Source: UBA11524 sp045591175
GTDB taxonomy: Bacteria; Bacillota; Clostridia; Christensenellales; Aristaeellaceae
Assembly: GCA_045591175.1 (NCBI GenBank)
Contig: JAZNSI010000005.1
Coordinates: forward strand, 1-64,000
Direction of reading: 5' to 3'
DNA length: 64,000 nt
Notes under the pieces: generated by a model
The model's input: the letters and a program-made list of their open reading frames with translations, nothing else
What the model was told of the DNA's origin: nothing
The model's database searches: none
Made by a program: the position numbers and the translations under genes
In this document: positions 27,010-34,927 of the stretch, in pieces
Position numbering within the stretch: the stretch's first letter is position 1
Layout of the letters: every line of letters begins with the position of its first letter

Positions 27010-27834
27010 TCATGCCTCCTGAGCCGCGTCCCGCTCAGCGATGTTCTTATAATGGGCGATCGCTCCACGCAGGGCAGCCTCGTCCTGGCCGCACTCGACA
27101 GCCTTGCGGACGCACTTTTCGCTGCGTTCCTCATCCTTCTGGATGGCCGTCACGATGGCAAGCGTCGTCCACGCCTGGTGCTGATTCGGATTGATTTCCA
27201 CCGCATTGGCTGCCGCCTGGGCCGCCCCGTCGTATTCGCCCAGACGCAGCATCAGGGCAGCCACGTTGTTATGGGGCATCGCGTTCTGCGGATCCAGCTT
27301 GATGGCCTTCATATACGCAGAAAACGCCTTTTCCGGGTCGGTTTCACCATAAAGGATGCCCAGGTTGGAGTAGAGCTGGCTGGTCTCAGCGCCCTTGGCT
27401 GCGGTGTCCTCGTAGGTGGCGATGGCGGCCGCGGTCAGGCCCAGGTCCCTCTGGCACAGGGCGGTGAAGAGGCCCACCGCGTAGATCTCATCGCGGGTGC
27501 GGGCGTCCGGGCGGAGATCGTCCAGGATCTTGAGGGCAGCACGGTTCTTGTCCTCGTCAAACAGGCGGACAGCCTCCAGCAGCCTTTCGCGCTTCCTGGT
27601 ATCATCCGCAAAGGCGTTGCCCAGCTCTTTGGCGAAGGCCGCGGCAAACTGGTTCAGCGGGCGGCGCTTGGGGAAAGTCTTCATCAGGGCGCTCACGCCG
27701 GAGAGGGCGATAATGGCGGTTCTCAGCAGGTTGTCGGTGGGCTTGTCGCCGTTGACCAGCACACCGTAAGCGTACAGGCCGATGGCGGCCACGATCAGCA
27801 GCACCGCGATCACGCGGATAATGGTCAGCTTCAT
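27010..27834 (-). CDS. TPR-repeat membrane protein
   Basis: This 274-residue protein has two N-terminal membrane helices (about 5-27 and 38-52) followed by a cytoplasmic region of tetratricopeptide repeats. Good examples are SQLYSNLGILYGETDPEKAF, AMPHNNVAALMLRLGEYDGA and HQAWTTLAIVTAIQKDEERS. TPR domains bind partner proteins. The ATG at 27834 follows AAAGGATG. It has its own promoter and stands alone, convergent with the tRNA gene. Partners and role are unknown. Confidence 0.8.
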   Translation of the reverse strand: MKLTIIRVIAVLLIVAAIGLYAYGVLVNGDKPTDNLLRTAIIALSGVSALMKTFPKRRPLNQFAAAFAKELGNAFADDTRKRERLLEAVRLFDEDKNRAALKILDDLRPDARTRDEIYAVGLFTALCQRDLGLTAAAIATYEDTAAKGAETSQLYSNLGILYGETDPEKAFSAYMKAIKLDPQNAMPHNNVAALMLRLGEYDGAAQAAANAVEINPNQHQAWTTLAIVTAIQKDEERSEKCVRKAVECGQDEAALRGAIAHYKNIAERDAAQEA

Positions 27835-27865
27835 GGTATCATCCTTTCGGTGGGTTTGCCCCCAC

Positions 27866-27894
27866 ATGATACCATACTCCGGGACGGCTTGCAA
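27866..27894 (-). promoter_or_regulatory. Promoter of the TPR gene
   Basis: On the minus strand: TTGCAA (27889-27894, inside the palindrome GCTTGCAAGC), 17-base spacer, TATCAT (27866-27871), with TGG before the -10. Confidence 0.75.
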
Positions 27895-27928
27895 GCAGGA
27901 GTCCCCATATTTTACATTTGCAGCGTCC

Positions 27929-27957
27929 TTGCCAAATCCGCCGGAGCATGATAAGAT
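27929..27957 (+). promoter_or_regulatory. Promoter of the methyltransferase-like gene
   Basis: TTGCCA (27929-27934), 17-base spacer, TAAGAT (27952-27957), with TGA before the -10; the start codon is 19 bases downstream. Confidence 0.65.
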
Positions 27958-27975
27958 GAATCCGAGGTGATCTCC

Positions 27976-28833
27976 ATGACCCATGCCGACAACGAGCGCC
28001 TGCTGACGCTCATCAGCGAATACCTGACTTTCACGCCCGCAGCCATCCAGCCGGAGGATGTGCGCAGCCTTGCCGCCGAGTGCTCGCTCACGCCCAACGA
28101 GGCCTATATGGCCCTGCTGGCCGCCCACTGCGGCCTGGACACGTCCAAACCGGAGGACGCACGGCTCTACCGCAGCTATTTCCCCCAGATGATCCGTCGG
28201 CACGACCCCGCCGTCTACGAGGCGGACGCCTACTTCCAGGCCGTGAAGCCCGCCATCGGCGAGAAGGGCCGCGTCGATCTGGTGTACGAGCGCATTGAGC
28301 CCATGGAACTCTTCGTGGCGGATGACTTCCGCCAGGACAACGCAGGGCGAATCCTGCCCCAGCTGGGCTGGTTCGACCGTGGCTTTGACTTCCCCGCCAT
28401 CCGCGAGGACGGCCGCGTGTGGATGACCGTCACCCCCAACGAGATCAACACCATCCAGCCTGCGGTGAAGCAGTCCCGCGGCAAGGTGCTGACCTACGGG
28501 CTGGGCCTGGGGTACTACGCCTTCCACTGCCTGCTGAAAGAGGACGTTTCCAGCGTCACCGTGGTGGAGAAGAACCCGGCTGTGATCGATGTGTTCAGCC
28601 GGCTTCTGCTACCCTTCTTCCCGCGAAAGGACGCGCTGCACATCGTCGAGGCGGACGCCTTTGAGTACGCGGAAAAAACCATGCCCAGCGAAGGCTTCGA
28701 CACCGTCTTTACCGACCTGTGGCACGATGTAGCTGACGGCATCCCCCTGTACAGGCAGATGAAAGCCCTCGAAACGCCCGGCCCCAACTACCTCTACTGG
28801 ATCGAAAAAACGCTGAAATTTTACATGGAATGA
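27976..28833 (+). CDS. SAM-dependent methyltransferase-like protein
   Basis: This 285-residue product has an N-terminal helical region and a Rossmann core. The core shows VLTYGLGLGYYAFHCL (a SAM-binding glycine loop), VTVVEKNPAVIDVF (acidic residue at the end of strand 2) and DTVFTDLWHDVADG (motif IV). It resembles spermidine synthase/methyltransferase folds. The ATG at 27976 follows GAGGTG; a GTG three codons earlier is the Shine-Dalgarno itself. The last 13 bases overlap the convergent noc-like gene. Whether it methylates anything is not known. Confidence 0.7.
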   Translation: MTHADNERLLTLISEYLTFTPAAIQPEDVRSLAAECSLTPNEAYMALLAAHCGLDTSKPEDARLYRSYFPQMIRRHDPAVYEADAYFQAVKPAIGEKGRVDLVYERIEPMELFVADDFRQDNAGRILPQLGWFDRGFDFPAIREDGRVWMTVTPNEINTIQPAVKQSRGKVLTYGLGLGYYAFHCLLKEDVSSVTVVEKNPAVIDVFSRLLLPFFPRKDALHIVEADAFEYAEKTMPSEGFDTVFTDLWHDVADGIPLYRQMKALETPGPNYLYWIEKTLKFYME

Positions 28834-29369
28834 TACCGTTCCATCCGTCGCCGCCGCGCAGGATAGGACACGGTCAGTTCCAGCATGCCGCCGGATTTGC
28901 GCTCGGTGAAGGTCGCGCGCACGCCGGCGGTTTTCATTTGCTCGGCAATGTCGCGGATGGCGTTGCGGTAGGGCCGCACATCCCGCATCACGGTGATAAC
29001 CCGCTGCCGGGGCGGCTCCGGCCGGGGACATCTGCGCCGCGCAGAGGCCACCAGCAGCGCCGCATCCCGGATGCACAGCCGCTCCCGGATGATCCGCAGC
29101 GCCATCCGTCGCCGGGTGACCGGGTCGGGCAGCGCCACCAGCGTCAGCGCGATCTTCTCCGGCACGCCCTCCCGCCGCAGCAGCGCCCGAAGCCCCGCAT
29201 CCAGCGCGTTCAGCCGCAGCCGCGCCGTCACCTGCGGAGCCGTCAGCCCCGTCAAACGCGCCATCTCCGCCAGCGAGCGGCCCTCCCCCTGCAGCCGCAA
29301 AAGAACCTCCACCGAGTCAAAATAGTGGGGAGGCGGAGCAGGCGGACGGGACAGCGCTTGGTACATCAT
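28821..29369 (-). CDS. Noc-like ParB-family protein lacking the CTPase domain
   Basis: The 182-residue product lies just downstream of rsmG on the same strand, the position of noc in many Bacillota. Residues about 31-53 form a ParB-type helix-turn-helix (SLAEMARLTGLTAPQVTARL). It is followed by the helical bundle EKIALTLVALPDPVTRRRMA and a C-terminal segment DVRPYRNAIRDIAEQMKTAG like the Noc/ParB dimerisation domain. The N-terminal CTP-binding ParB domain with its GERRxRA motif is absent. Its own promoter and AAAGGAG Shine-Dalgarno suggest the short form is genuine rather than a broken gene. Noc inhibits septation over the nucleoid; this version may bind DNA without CTP-driven spreading. Confidence 0.72.
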   Translation of the reverse strand: MMYQALSRPPAPPPHYFDSVEVLLRLQGEGRSLAEMARLTGLTAPQVTARLRLNALDAGLRALLRREGVPEKIALTLVALPDPVTRRRMALRIIRERLCIRDAALLVASARRRCPRPEPPRQRVITVMRDVRPYRNAIRDIAEQMKTAGVRATFTERKSGGMLELTVSYPARRRRMERYHSM

Positions 29370-29401
29370 GCACAATTCTCCTTTGAATGGCAGCTGTCAC
29401 C

Positions 29402-29472
29402 ATGATAAAACAATCCCCCGCGCAGGGCAAGCAGAATCGTTCGACACGATCTGCCCCATGCACGGGGGATTT
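29402..29472 (-). promoter_or_regulatory. Promoter of the noc-like gene inside the rsmG 3' hairpin
   Basis: On the minus strand: TTGCCC (29425-29430), 17-base spacer, TATCAT (29402-29407). A long inverted repeat, AATCCCCCG/CGGGGGATT with imperfect inner pairing (29412-29472), overlaps the -35 and spacer and is followed by GTTTT, as for the rsmG terminator. Confidence 0.65.
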
Positions 29473-29496
29473 TTCCGCCTTTTCCGCGGAGGATGC

Positions 29497-30231
29497 TCAC
29501 TTCTTGTCGTTTCCGCCCAGGGGGGACTTGCCGGGCGTGCCGGCTTTTCGGGGATACTGTCGAGCGGTTTTTGCCACCTTCTGCACCGGCAGCAGCAGAT
29601 GCTGCCAGTCCCGACCGGGGAAGGTCACCGGCACCGGCTCGCCCACCTTGCCGCCCAGCAGGAACGCGGCCTTGCGGCCCTGGGGCAGCTCATCCATGAG
29701 AGCCGGGCCCTTCCAGCACAGCGCCTTGCCGCCCACCTTCACGTAGGGCAGCAGATACTCCGACAGCACCGCCAGGGAGGCCACAGCACGGGCCACGGCA
29801 ATGTCATACTTTTCGCGATGGTTGGGGAACTGCGCCCCATCCTCCGCGCGGGCATGGACGAGGGTGACATTGCGCACGCCCAGGTCATCAATGACCGCCT
29901 GCAGGAAGTTCAGGCGCTTCTGCTGAGCATCCATCAGGGTCACCTTGAGGTTCGGGCAGGCCAGCGCCAGGGGCAGCCCGGGGAAGCCCGCACCCGTGCC
30001 CACGTCGATCAGGCTGCCGTTTTCGGGAATCAGTCCCGGCACGGCCAGCGCACTCAGGCTGTCCACATAGTGCTTGTCGATCATCTCCGCCTCGTCAGTC
30101 ACGGCGGTCAGATCCATGCGGGTGTTCCAGTCCAGCAGCAGCTCATGATAGCGCAGCAGCTTCGCGGGCAGCTCCGCGTCATGGGGAATGCCGCAGGCCG
30201 TCAGGCGGGCGGAAAGCATTTCAGTCGTCAT
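29497..30231 (-). CDS. rsmG: 16S rRNA (guanine527-N7)-methyltransferase
   Basis: RsmG methylates G527 of 16S rRNA. The 244-residue product contains LLLDWNTRMDLTAVTDEAEM, HYVDSLSAL, the SAM loop LIDVGTGAGFPGLPLA, TLMDAQQKRLNFLQ and VARAVASLAVLSEYLLP. The tail ends PRKAGTPGKSPLGG, the typical signature. The ATG at 30231 follows GGAGTG. The gene starts five bases after the upstream ydcF-like stop, so it is translated with it. The downstream neighbour is the noc-like gene, as in many Bacillota. Confidence 0.96.
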   Translation of the reverse strand: MTTEMLSARLTACGIPHDAELPAKLLRYHELLLDWNTRMDLTAVTDEAEMIDKHYVDSLSALAVPGLIPENGSLIDVGTGAGFPGLPLALACPNLKVTLMDAQQKRLNFLQAVIDDLGVRNVTLVHARAEDGAQFPNHREKYDIAVARAVASLAVLSEYLLPYVKVGGKALCWKGPALMDELPQGRKAAFLLGGKVGEPVPVTFPGRDWQHLLLPVQKVAKTARQYPRKAGTPGKSPLGGNDKK

Positions 30232-30236
30232 TTGTG

Positions 30237-30845
30237 TCACTCCAAAGGCAGGTGCAGGTACTTCTGCATCCAGTATTTGATCCAGGCAAGGCCCTCACGG
30301 CCGTGATTTTTCAGCCAGAAGCGCAGGCCCAGCTTGGTGGGCGAGCCCACGCCGCTGGCGTCCAGCCCGGCGTCCTCAGCAATGGCCATGGCCCGGGGCA
30401 GATGATAATCGCTGGTCACGACGAGGACGTGATCGACCTCGCGGCCCTCCAGCAGCGTCACCGCGTTGGAGATGTTCTGCCGGGTGTTGAAGCTCTTGTC
30501 GTCCATGAGGATGTACTCTTCCGGCACGCCCTGGCGGATGAGCTCCGCCCGCATGACGCTGGCCTCGGTGGCAGGCTCATTCGCGCCCTGGGCGCCGCAG
30601 ACGACCACAAGGCAGTTGCGATCCTTCCACGCCTGTGCCGCCGCGTCCACCCGCCACTGCAGCTGTAGCGACAGCGTACCGTCCGGCTTCACCTGCGCGC
30701 CCAGGACGATGATCGCGTCGTAATCCCCCACGGGGGGCACATTTTTCTCACGGTAACATACCATCGCCACCACCCCCAGGTAAAAGATCACGCCCAGGAT
30801 CACGCAGATCAGGGCCAGCTTGAACAGCCTTCGCAGATGCTTCAT
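30237..30845 (-). CDS. YdcF/DUF218-family membrane protein
   Basis: The 202-residue product has an N-terminal membrane helix (about 11-33) and a DUF218/YdcF domain: DAIIVLGAQVKPDGTLS, a middle NTRQNISNAV, and LVVTSDYHLPRAMAIAED. Proteins of this family are linked to cell-envelope processes such as ElyC and SanA, and a nucleotide-binding fold has been proposed. The start at 30845 has AAAGGAA upstream; an ATG eight codons earlier lacks a ribosome-binding site. It overlaps nothing but lies close to radC and rsmG in one operon. A second YdcF-like gene follows radC's other side. Confidence 0.85.
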   Translation of the reverse strand: MKHLRRLFKLALICVILGVIFYLGVVAMVCYREKNVPPVGDYDAIIVLGAQVKPDGTLSLQLQWRVDAAAQAWKDRNCLVVVCGAQGANEPATEASVMRAELIRQGVPEEYILMDDKSFNTRQNISNAVTLLEGREVDHVLVVTSDYHLPRAMAIAEDAGLDASGVGSPTKLGLRFWLKNHGREGLAWIKYWMQKYLHLPLE

Positions 30846-30865
30846 CGTATTTCGATTCCTTTCGT

Positions 30866-31609
30866 TCATGCCAGCGGGTCATCCCATATGCTGTCCTCGC
30901 GGAAGTACCATTGCTTGCCGTCGCGGATGATGGTACATTCGTAGTCATTGTGGTGCACCATGCTATAGGTTTCGCCGTCCGCGACGATGATATGCTCCAT
31001 CAGCGCGATGCCCAGCTTGGCCAGCACAGCCTCCAGCTCCCGGGTGACGGTGATATCCCCGGAGGAAGGCCGCGCCTCACCGCCGGGATGGTTATGGCAC
31101 AGGATGACGCCATAGGCGTTGTGATTCAGCGCAGTTTCCACCACCAGCCGCGGATAGGCCGCCACTTCACCCAGGCTGCCCTCGCCCACGATGCGCTGGC
31201 CCAGCACCTTCATCTGCGAAGACACGCAGATGACGTAGAAGCGCTCCTTGCGCAATCCGGTCAGCAGCGCACGGCAGTGATCCCGTACATCGCTGTACCG
31301 GACGAGCCGCCGCTTTTCCTCGCACAGGCACATCTCGTACCGGCGGAACATGGGCACCATCATGGACAGAAGGGTCGCGGTTTCTTCCCCCACGCCCTCC
31401 ACCGTGCAGAGCTGCTCCACCGGGGCTTCCAGCACACCGCGCAGGCTGCCGAACACCTCCAGCAGCCGGTGCGCCAGAGGGTTCACGTCCCCCCGTGCCC
31501 GGGCATAAAACAGCAGCAGCTCCAGCACCTCATGGGGCGCGAAGTTCTCCAGGCCCTCCAGCCGGAAGCGCTCCCGCAGCCGGCGGCGGTGTCCATCGTG
31601 CATGGTCAT
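30866..31609 (-). CDS. radC: RadC-family JAB1/MPN metalloprotease-like protein
   Basis: The 247-residue product has the N-terminal helix-hairpin-helix (CTVEGVGEETATLLSMM) and the C-terminal JAMM domain with HNHPGGEARPSSGD, which carries the zinc-binding histidines and aspartate. Despite the name, a DNA-repair role is not established. The start follows GCAGGAA at short spacing; an ATG three codons later is equally possible. It sits between two YdcF-family genes in a minus-strand cluster. Confidence 0.93.
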   Translation of the reverse strand: MTMHDGHRRRLRERFRLEGLENFAPHEVLELLLFYARARGDVNPLAHRLLEVFGSLRGVLEAPVEQLCTVEGVGEETATLLSMMVPMFRRYEMCLCEEKRRLVRYSDVRDHCRALLTGLRKERFYVICVSSQMKVLGQRIVGEGSLGEVAAYPRLVVETALNHNAYGVILCHNHPGGEARPSSGDITVTRELEAVLAKLGIALMEHIIVADGETYSMVHHNDYECTIIRDGKQWYFREDSIWDDPLA

Positions 31610-31666
31610 GTGGTTCCTGCTTTCCGGGGGACGCAGCCCCCTGCTTATTCAACGAATGAAAGGCAT

Positions 31667-32293
31667 TTATTCTTCCAGCATCATGGCAAAAACTTCGCTG
31701 ATCTGGCTGCCCAGCCGCTGCACCTCGCCCAGCACGCGGGCGCGGCCCTTCTCGGTGAGGAACCAGTCCTCCCGGGTATAGCCAGGCGTGGGCGCCGGGC
31801 AGACGATGAACCGCGTTTCCGGCATCGCCGCCTGATAATACAGCAGCGCCCGACGCGCGTGGAAGGCATGGCAAGCCAGGATTGCCGTCTTCACCGGAAT
31901 ACCTTGCTGCTCCAGCACCTTGCGCGAAAGCTGTGCATTCTCCCAGGTGTAGGTCGCCTGATCCTCCCGGAGGATGGCGCTTTCCGGCACACCGTGCTTC
32001 ATCAGCACTGTCTTGAGGAAATGCCACTCCGTCTCGAACGCTCCCGGATACTCGCTGCGCAACGGTTCAGGCAGCTCCAAAAAATATCCGCGTGCAATGG
32101 TGAACCTGCCTGACGGCAGCACATAGGGCGCATAGCCTGCCCGATACAGCTCCGCCGCCCGGATGGCATGCTCCACCTTGCGCGAACCGGGAATAAAGAT
32201 CACATCCGCTTTTTCCGGCTTGTCTTCCACGAAAACGAACTCCGTCACCGCACGGACGAAGCCCTCCGCACCCATCGTGAGCTTACTCTGCAT
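31667..32293 (-). CDS. YdcF/DUF218-family protein (second copy)
   Basis: This 208-residue protein has the YdcF core: ADVIFIPGSRKVEHAIRAAE, TWENAQLSRKVLEQQG and AILACHAFHARRALLYYQ. Unlike the copy at 30237 it lacks an N-terminal membrane helix, so it is probably cytoplasmic. The ATG at 32293 follows GGAGG and overlaps the end of the alcohol dehydrogenase gene by 11 bases, which suggests translational coupling. Function is unknown. Confidence 0.82.
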   Translation of the reverse strand: MQSKLTMGAEGFVRAVTEFVFVEDKPEKADVIFIPGSRKVEHAIRAAELYRAGYAPYVLPSGRFTIARGYFLELPEPLRSEYPGAFETEWHFLKTVLMKHGVPESAILREDQATYTWENAQLSRKVLEQQGIPVKTAILACHAFHARRALLYYQAAMPETRFIVCPAPTPGYTREDWFLTEKGRARVLGEVQRLGSQISEVFAMMLEE

Positions 32294-33383
32294 ACTTCCT
32301 CCACAGGGCCGCAAGGCGCGCCTGCTCCTCCGCCGGGATGGCCGTAAAGGCCTGCACATAGATCGCCCGCAGCTCCGCAGCGCTCAGCACTTCCGGGTGA
32401 TTTCCCAGCCGCTGCACATTGACCGAGGCGGCCAGCGCATCCAGCGTGGCGTCATCCGGCATGGCGTCAGGCATCATATCGGCAGCGCACAGCATCCCCA
32501 GCAGCAGCGACGCACCGTCCGCCGTACCCATAAGGGTGTTCAGTTCGCGAAGCACCGGCATGTCTCCCATGTGCCGCCACAGGTGGGGCAGCGTCAGCAT
32601 GCAAGCATGGCCGTGGGCCGGGCCGATCCGCTTGGTGATCTGGTAGCTCATGGCGTGGGCGGCGGTGGTGCGGCTGATGCGGATCGCGCAGCCGGATTCA
32701 TAGGCCGCCTCCAGCATCGCGTCGGCGGCGTCCGCGTCCCCGGCAAGGTACGCATCGAAGTTCCGCAGCACGCCCAGGATGGCCCGCTCCGCATGAACGC
32801 GGCTCTCCCCCGTGGCCTTCACCGCCCAGTAGGACTCGATGCCCTGGCACAGCACGTCCATCGCGCAGGCCTTTTTGTGGTACAGGGGCAGCGTGTCCAG
32901 CAGGGAGCCGTCCAGCACGATGGCCTCCGGCAGCAGCACCGGATGATCCAGGGAGAGCTTCTCGTTGTTCTCATACACCACGGCGATGGGCGTTGCTTCC
33001 GCGCCGGTACCCGCCGTGCCCGGGATGGCGATATGGGGCACATCCCCCTCCGGCAGATGGTTGACGCGCACGTCCTCCATATTGTCCGCCAGCAGCAGGG
33101 CCTTGACGGCCTTGGCAGTGTCCATCGCGGAGCCTCCGCCGACGGAAATCAGCCCGTCGCAGCCCTTTTCGCGGTACAGCTCCGCGCCTGCGATGGCATC
33201 CGCCAGGTCGGGATTGGGGTGGTATCCACTGAACAGAGGCAGCGTCATACCGGTGCGGGCCGCGAATTCCGCCTGCATGCGCGCACTGCAGACCAGCATA
33301 GGGCGGCGCATGTTCAGCCGCGCCATCAGCACAGCAAGATTCGCTCCATTCAGGCTCCCCCGGCCCTTGACAACGTGTTGCAT
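32283..33383 (-). CDS. Iron-containing alcohol dehydrogenase
   Basis: The 366-residue product belongs to the Fe-ADH family. The NAD-binding loop is GLISVGGGSAMDTAKAV. The metal-binding set includes LDGSLLDTLP, HAMSYQ and GPAHGHACM with the aspartate and histidines of the family. IPGTAGTGAEATPIAV is also present. It resembles phosphonoacetaldehyde reductase-like and butanol dehydrogenase-like members, so the substrate is uncertain. The start at 33383 follows AAGGGGGC; an ATG seven codons upstream with weaker GGTAGGG is an alternative. Confidence 0.9.
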   Translation of the reverse strand: MQHVVKGRGSLNGANLAVLMARLNMRRPMLVCSARMQAEFAARTGMTLPLFSGYHPNPDLADAIAGAELYREKGCDGLISVGGGSAMDTAKAVKALLLADNMEDVRVNHLPEGDVPHIAIPGTAGTGAEATPIAVVYENNEKLSLDHPVLLPEAIVLDGSLLDTLPLYHKKACAMDVLCQGIESYWAVKATGESRVHAERAILGVLRNFDAYLAGDADAADAMLEAAYESGCAIRISRTTAAHAMSYQITKRIGPAHGHACMLTLPHLWRHMGDMPVLRELNTLMGTADGASLLLGMLCAADMMPDAMPDDATLDALAASVNVQRLGNHPEVLSAAELRAIYVQAFTAIPAEEQARLAALWRKYAE

Positions 33384-33444
33384 GACTCGCGCCCCCTTCG
33401 GCATATTTCCCTACCATTGTACCGCATACGCCGGTTTCTGTCAA

Positions 33445-33472
33445 AGAAAAAAGCAGGAGCCGAAGCCCCTGC
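33445..33472 (-). terminator. Terminator after serA
   Basis: On the minus strand GCAGGGGC-TTCG-GCTCCTGC, eight pairs with one G-T and a UUCG loop, is followed by T6. Confidence 0.88.
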
Positions 33473-33479
33473 ATTGGGT

Positions 33480-34649
33480 TTATGCGAAAGTGCGGACGCG
33501 GATCACGCCAGGCAGCGCCTTGATCTTGGCAATGGCGTCCTCGGTGGGGAGGTCAGCCATGTCCATCACGGTGACAGCCATGTCCTTCTTGGACTTGTTG
33601 ATCAGGTCGGTGATGTTGATGCCCTCAGCGGACACGCAGGCGGTGATGGTCGCGATGGTGTTGGGGATGTTCTCGTGGATGACCAGCACGCGCGCACCCT
33701 CGGGACGGCCCAGGGCCACCTCGGGAAGGTTCACGCTGTTGTGGATGCAGCCAAACTCCAGGTAGTCACGCAGCTGCGCGGCGGCCATGGAGGCGCAGTT
33801 TTCTTCGCTCTCGGGGGTGGAAGCGCCCAAGTGGGGAATGGCGACGACCTTCTCCACGCCCAGCAGATCGGCGGAGGGGAAGTCCACCACATAGCCGCCC
33901 AGCTGGCCGGATTCCAGCGCCGCCAGCAGCGCCGCGTTGTCCACCAGCTCATTGCGGGAGAAGTTCAGCAGCACCGCGCCGGGCTTCATCTTGCTGATGA
34001 CGTCGGCGTTGATCATGCCGCGGGTTTTGTCGTTCAGCGGGACGTGGATGGTCACATAATCCGCCTGCGCGAAGACCTCCGCGTCATTCTTGGCATGGAC
34101 GACCTTGCGGGACAGCATCCAGGCGCTGTCAACGCTGATGTAGGGGTCGCAGCCGATGACGCGCATGCCGAAGCCCTCGCTGGCAGCGTTGGCCACCAGA
34201 CGGCCGATGGCGCCCAGGCCGATGACGCCCAGGGTCTTGCCGCGGACTTCCGGGCCCACGAACTGGCCCTTGCCCTTTTCGACCAGCTTGGCAACGGCGT
34301 CGCCCTCATTCTTCAGGGTCTGCGCCCAGTTCACGCCGCCGATGACGTTGCGGCTGCCCAGCAGCAGGCCGCACAGCACCAGCTCAGCCACTGCATTGGC
34401 ATTCGCGCCGGGGGTGTTGAACACGCAGATGCCCTGCTTGGAGCACTTGTCGATCGGGATGTTGTTCACGCCGGCGCCGGCGCGGGCGATGCCCAGCAGG
34501 TTTTCGCCCAGCTCCATGTCATGCATGGCGGCGGAGCGCACCAGTATGCCATCCGGCACGGGCTCTTCCTTGGCGACGGTGTAGGCGTCGGCGGATAGCT
34601 GGGTGTAGATGATATCGGAAATCGCGTTCAGCGTTTGGATCTTGTACAT
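33480..34649 (-). CDS. serA: D-3-phosphoglycerate dehydrogenase
   Basis: SerA oxidises 3-phosphoglycerate in the first step of serine synthesis. The 389-residue product has the substrate domain, the NAD fold GKTLGVIGLGAIGRLVANAA, the catalytic arginine in NFSRNELVD, and the HLGAST histidine. A C-terminal ACT domain (about residues 315-389, ARVLVIHENIPNTIATITA) is typical of feedback or ligand control. AAAGGAGG precedes the start. serC lies upstream on the same strand, and the 278-base spacer is a hairpin-rich leader. Confidence 0.96.
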   Translation of the reverse strand: MYKIQTLNAISDIIYTQLSADAYTVAKEEPVPDGILVRSAAMHDMELGENLLGIARAGAGVNNIPIDKCSKQGICVFNTPGANANAVAELVLCGLLLGSRNVIGGVNWAQTLKNEGDAVAKLVEKGKGQFVGPEVRGKTLGVIGLGAIGRLVANAASEGFGMRVIGCDPYISVDSAWMLSRKVVHAKNDAEVFAQADYVTIHVPLNDKTRGMINADVISKMKPGAVLLNFSRNELVDNAALLAALESGQLGGYVVDFPSADLLGVEKVVAIPHLGASTPESEENCASMAAAQLRDYLEFGCIHNSVNLPEVALGRPEGARVLVIHENIPNTIATITACVSAEGINITDLINKSKKDMAVTVMDMADLPTEDAIAKIKALPGVIRVRTFA

Positions 34650-34927
34650 GGGGTGTTCCTCCTTTGGGAGATGCGATAATGAGGAGCGGTGGTTGGCTCC
34701 TTTGGGGCTGGGTGAGCTGTTTCGGCTGATCCTGAAGGATCAGCGAAAGGCGCGTGGGGCGTTTTTTCCGTCTGCGGACGGAGGCTGCCAGCCGGGCTCC
34801 GGCCTTCGGCGGGCGGGCTCTGCCCTGCACCCGCGAAGGGCATCGTGCAGGCACACCTCCCCAGTGGGGAGTTGCCGAAGGCAAAGTGCCAAGCGATGTT
34901 GGATCACAGGCCCTCTCGACACCCTTT
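34650..34927 (-). other. Hairpin-string leader between serC and serA
   Basis: Read on the minus strand it contains GGCAC/GTGCC enclosing TTGCC-TTC-GGCAA and CTCCCC-ACT-GGGGAG, which abut directly. Then come CCTGCAC/GTGCAGG, GGGC-AGA-GCCC, GCCGG-AGC-CCGGC, CCGTC-CGCA-GACGG followed by A6, and GCTGATCC-TTCA-GGATCAGC. No T-tract follows any stem on this strand, and no promoter or convincing gene is seen. Confidence 0.65.

Noticed and set aside
34650..34927. serC-serA spacer as a T-box or known riboswitch
   Set aside because: No T-box motif, specifier loop or recognised riboswitch core was found, and no terminator/antiterminator pair with a T-tract is present.
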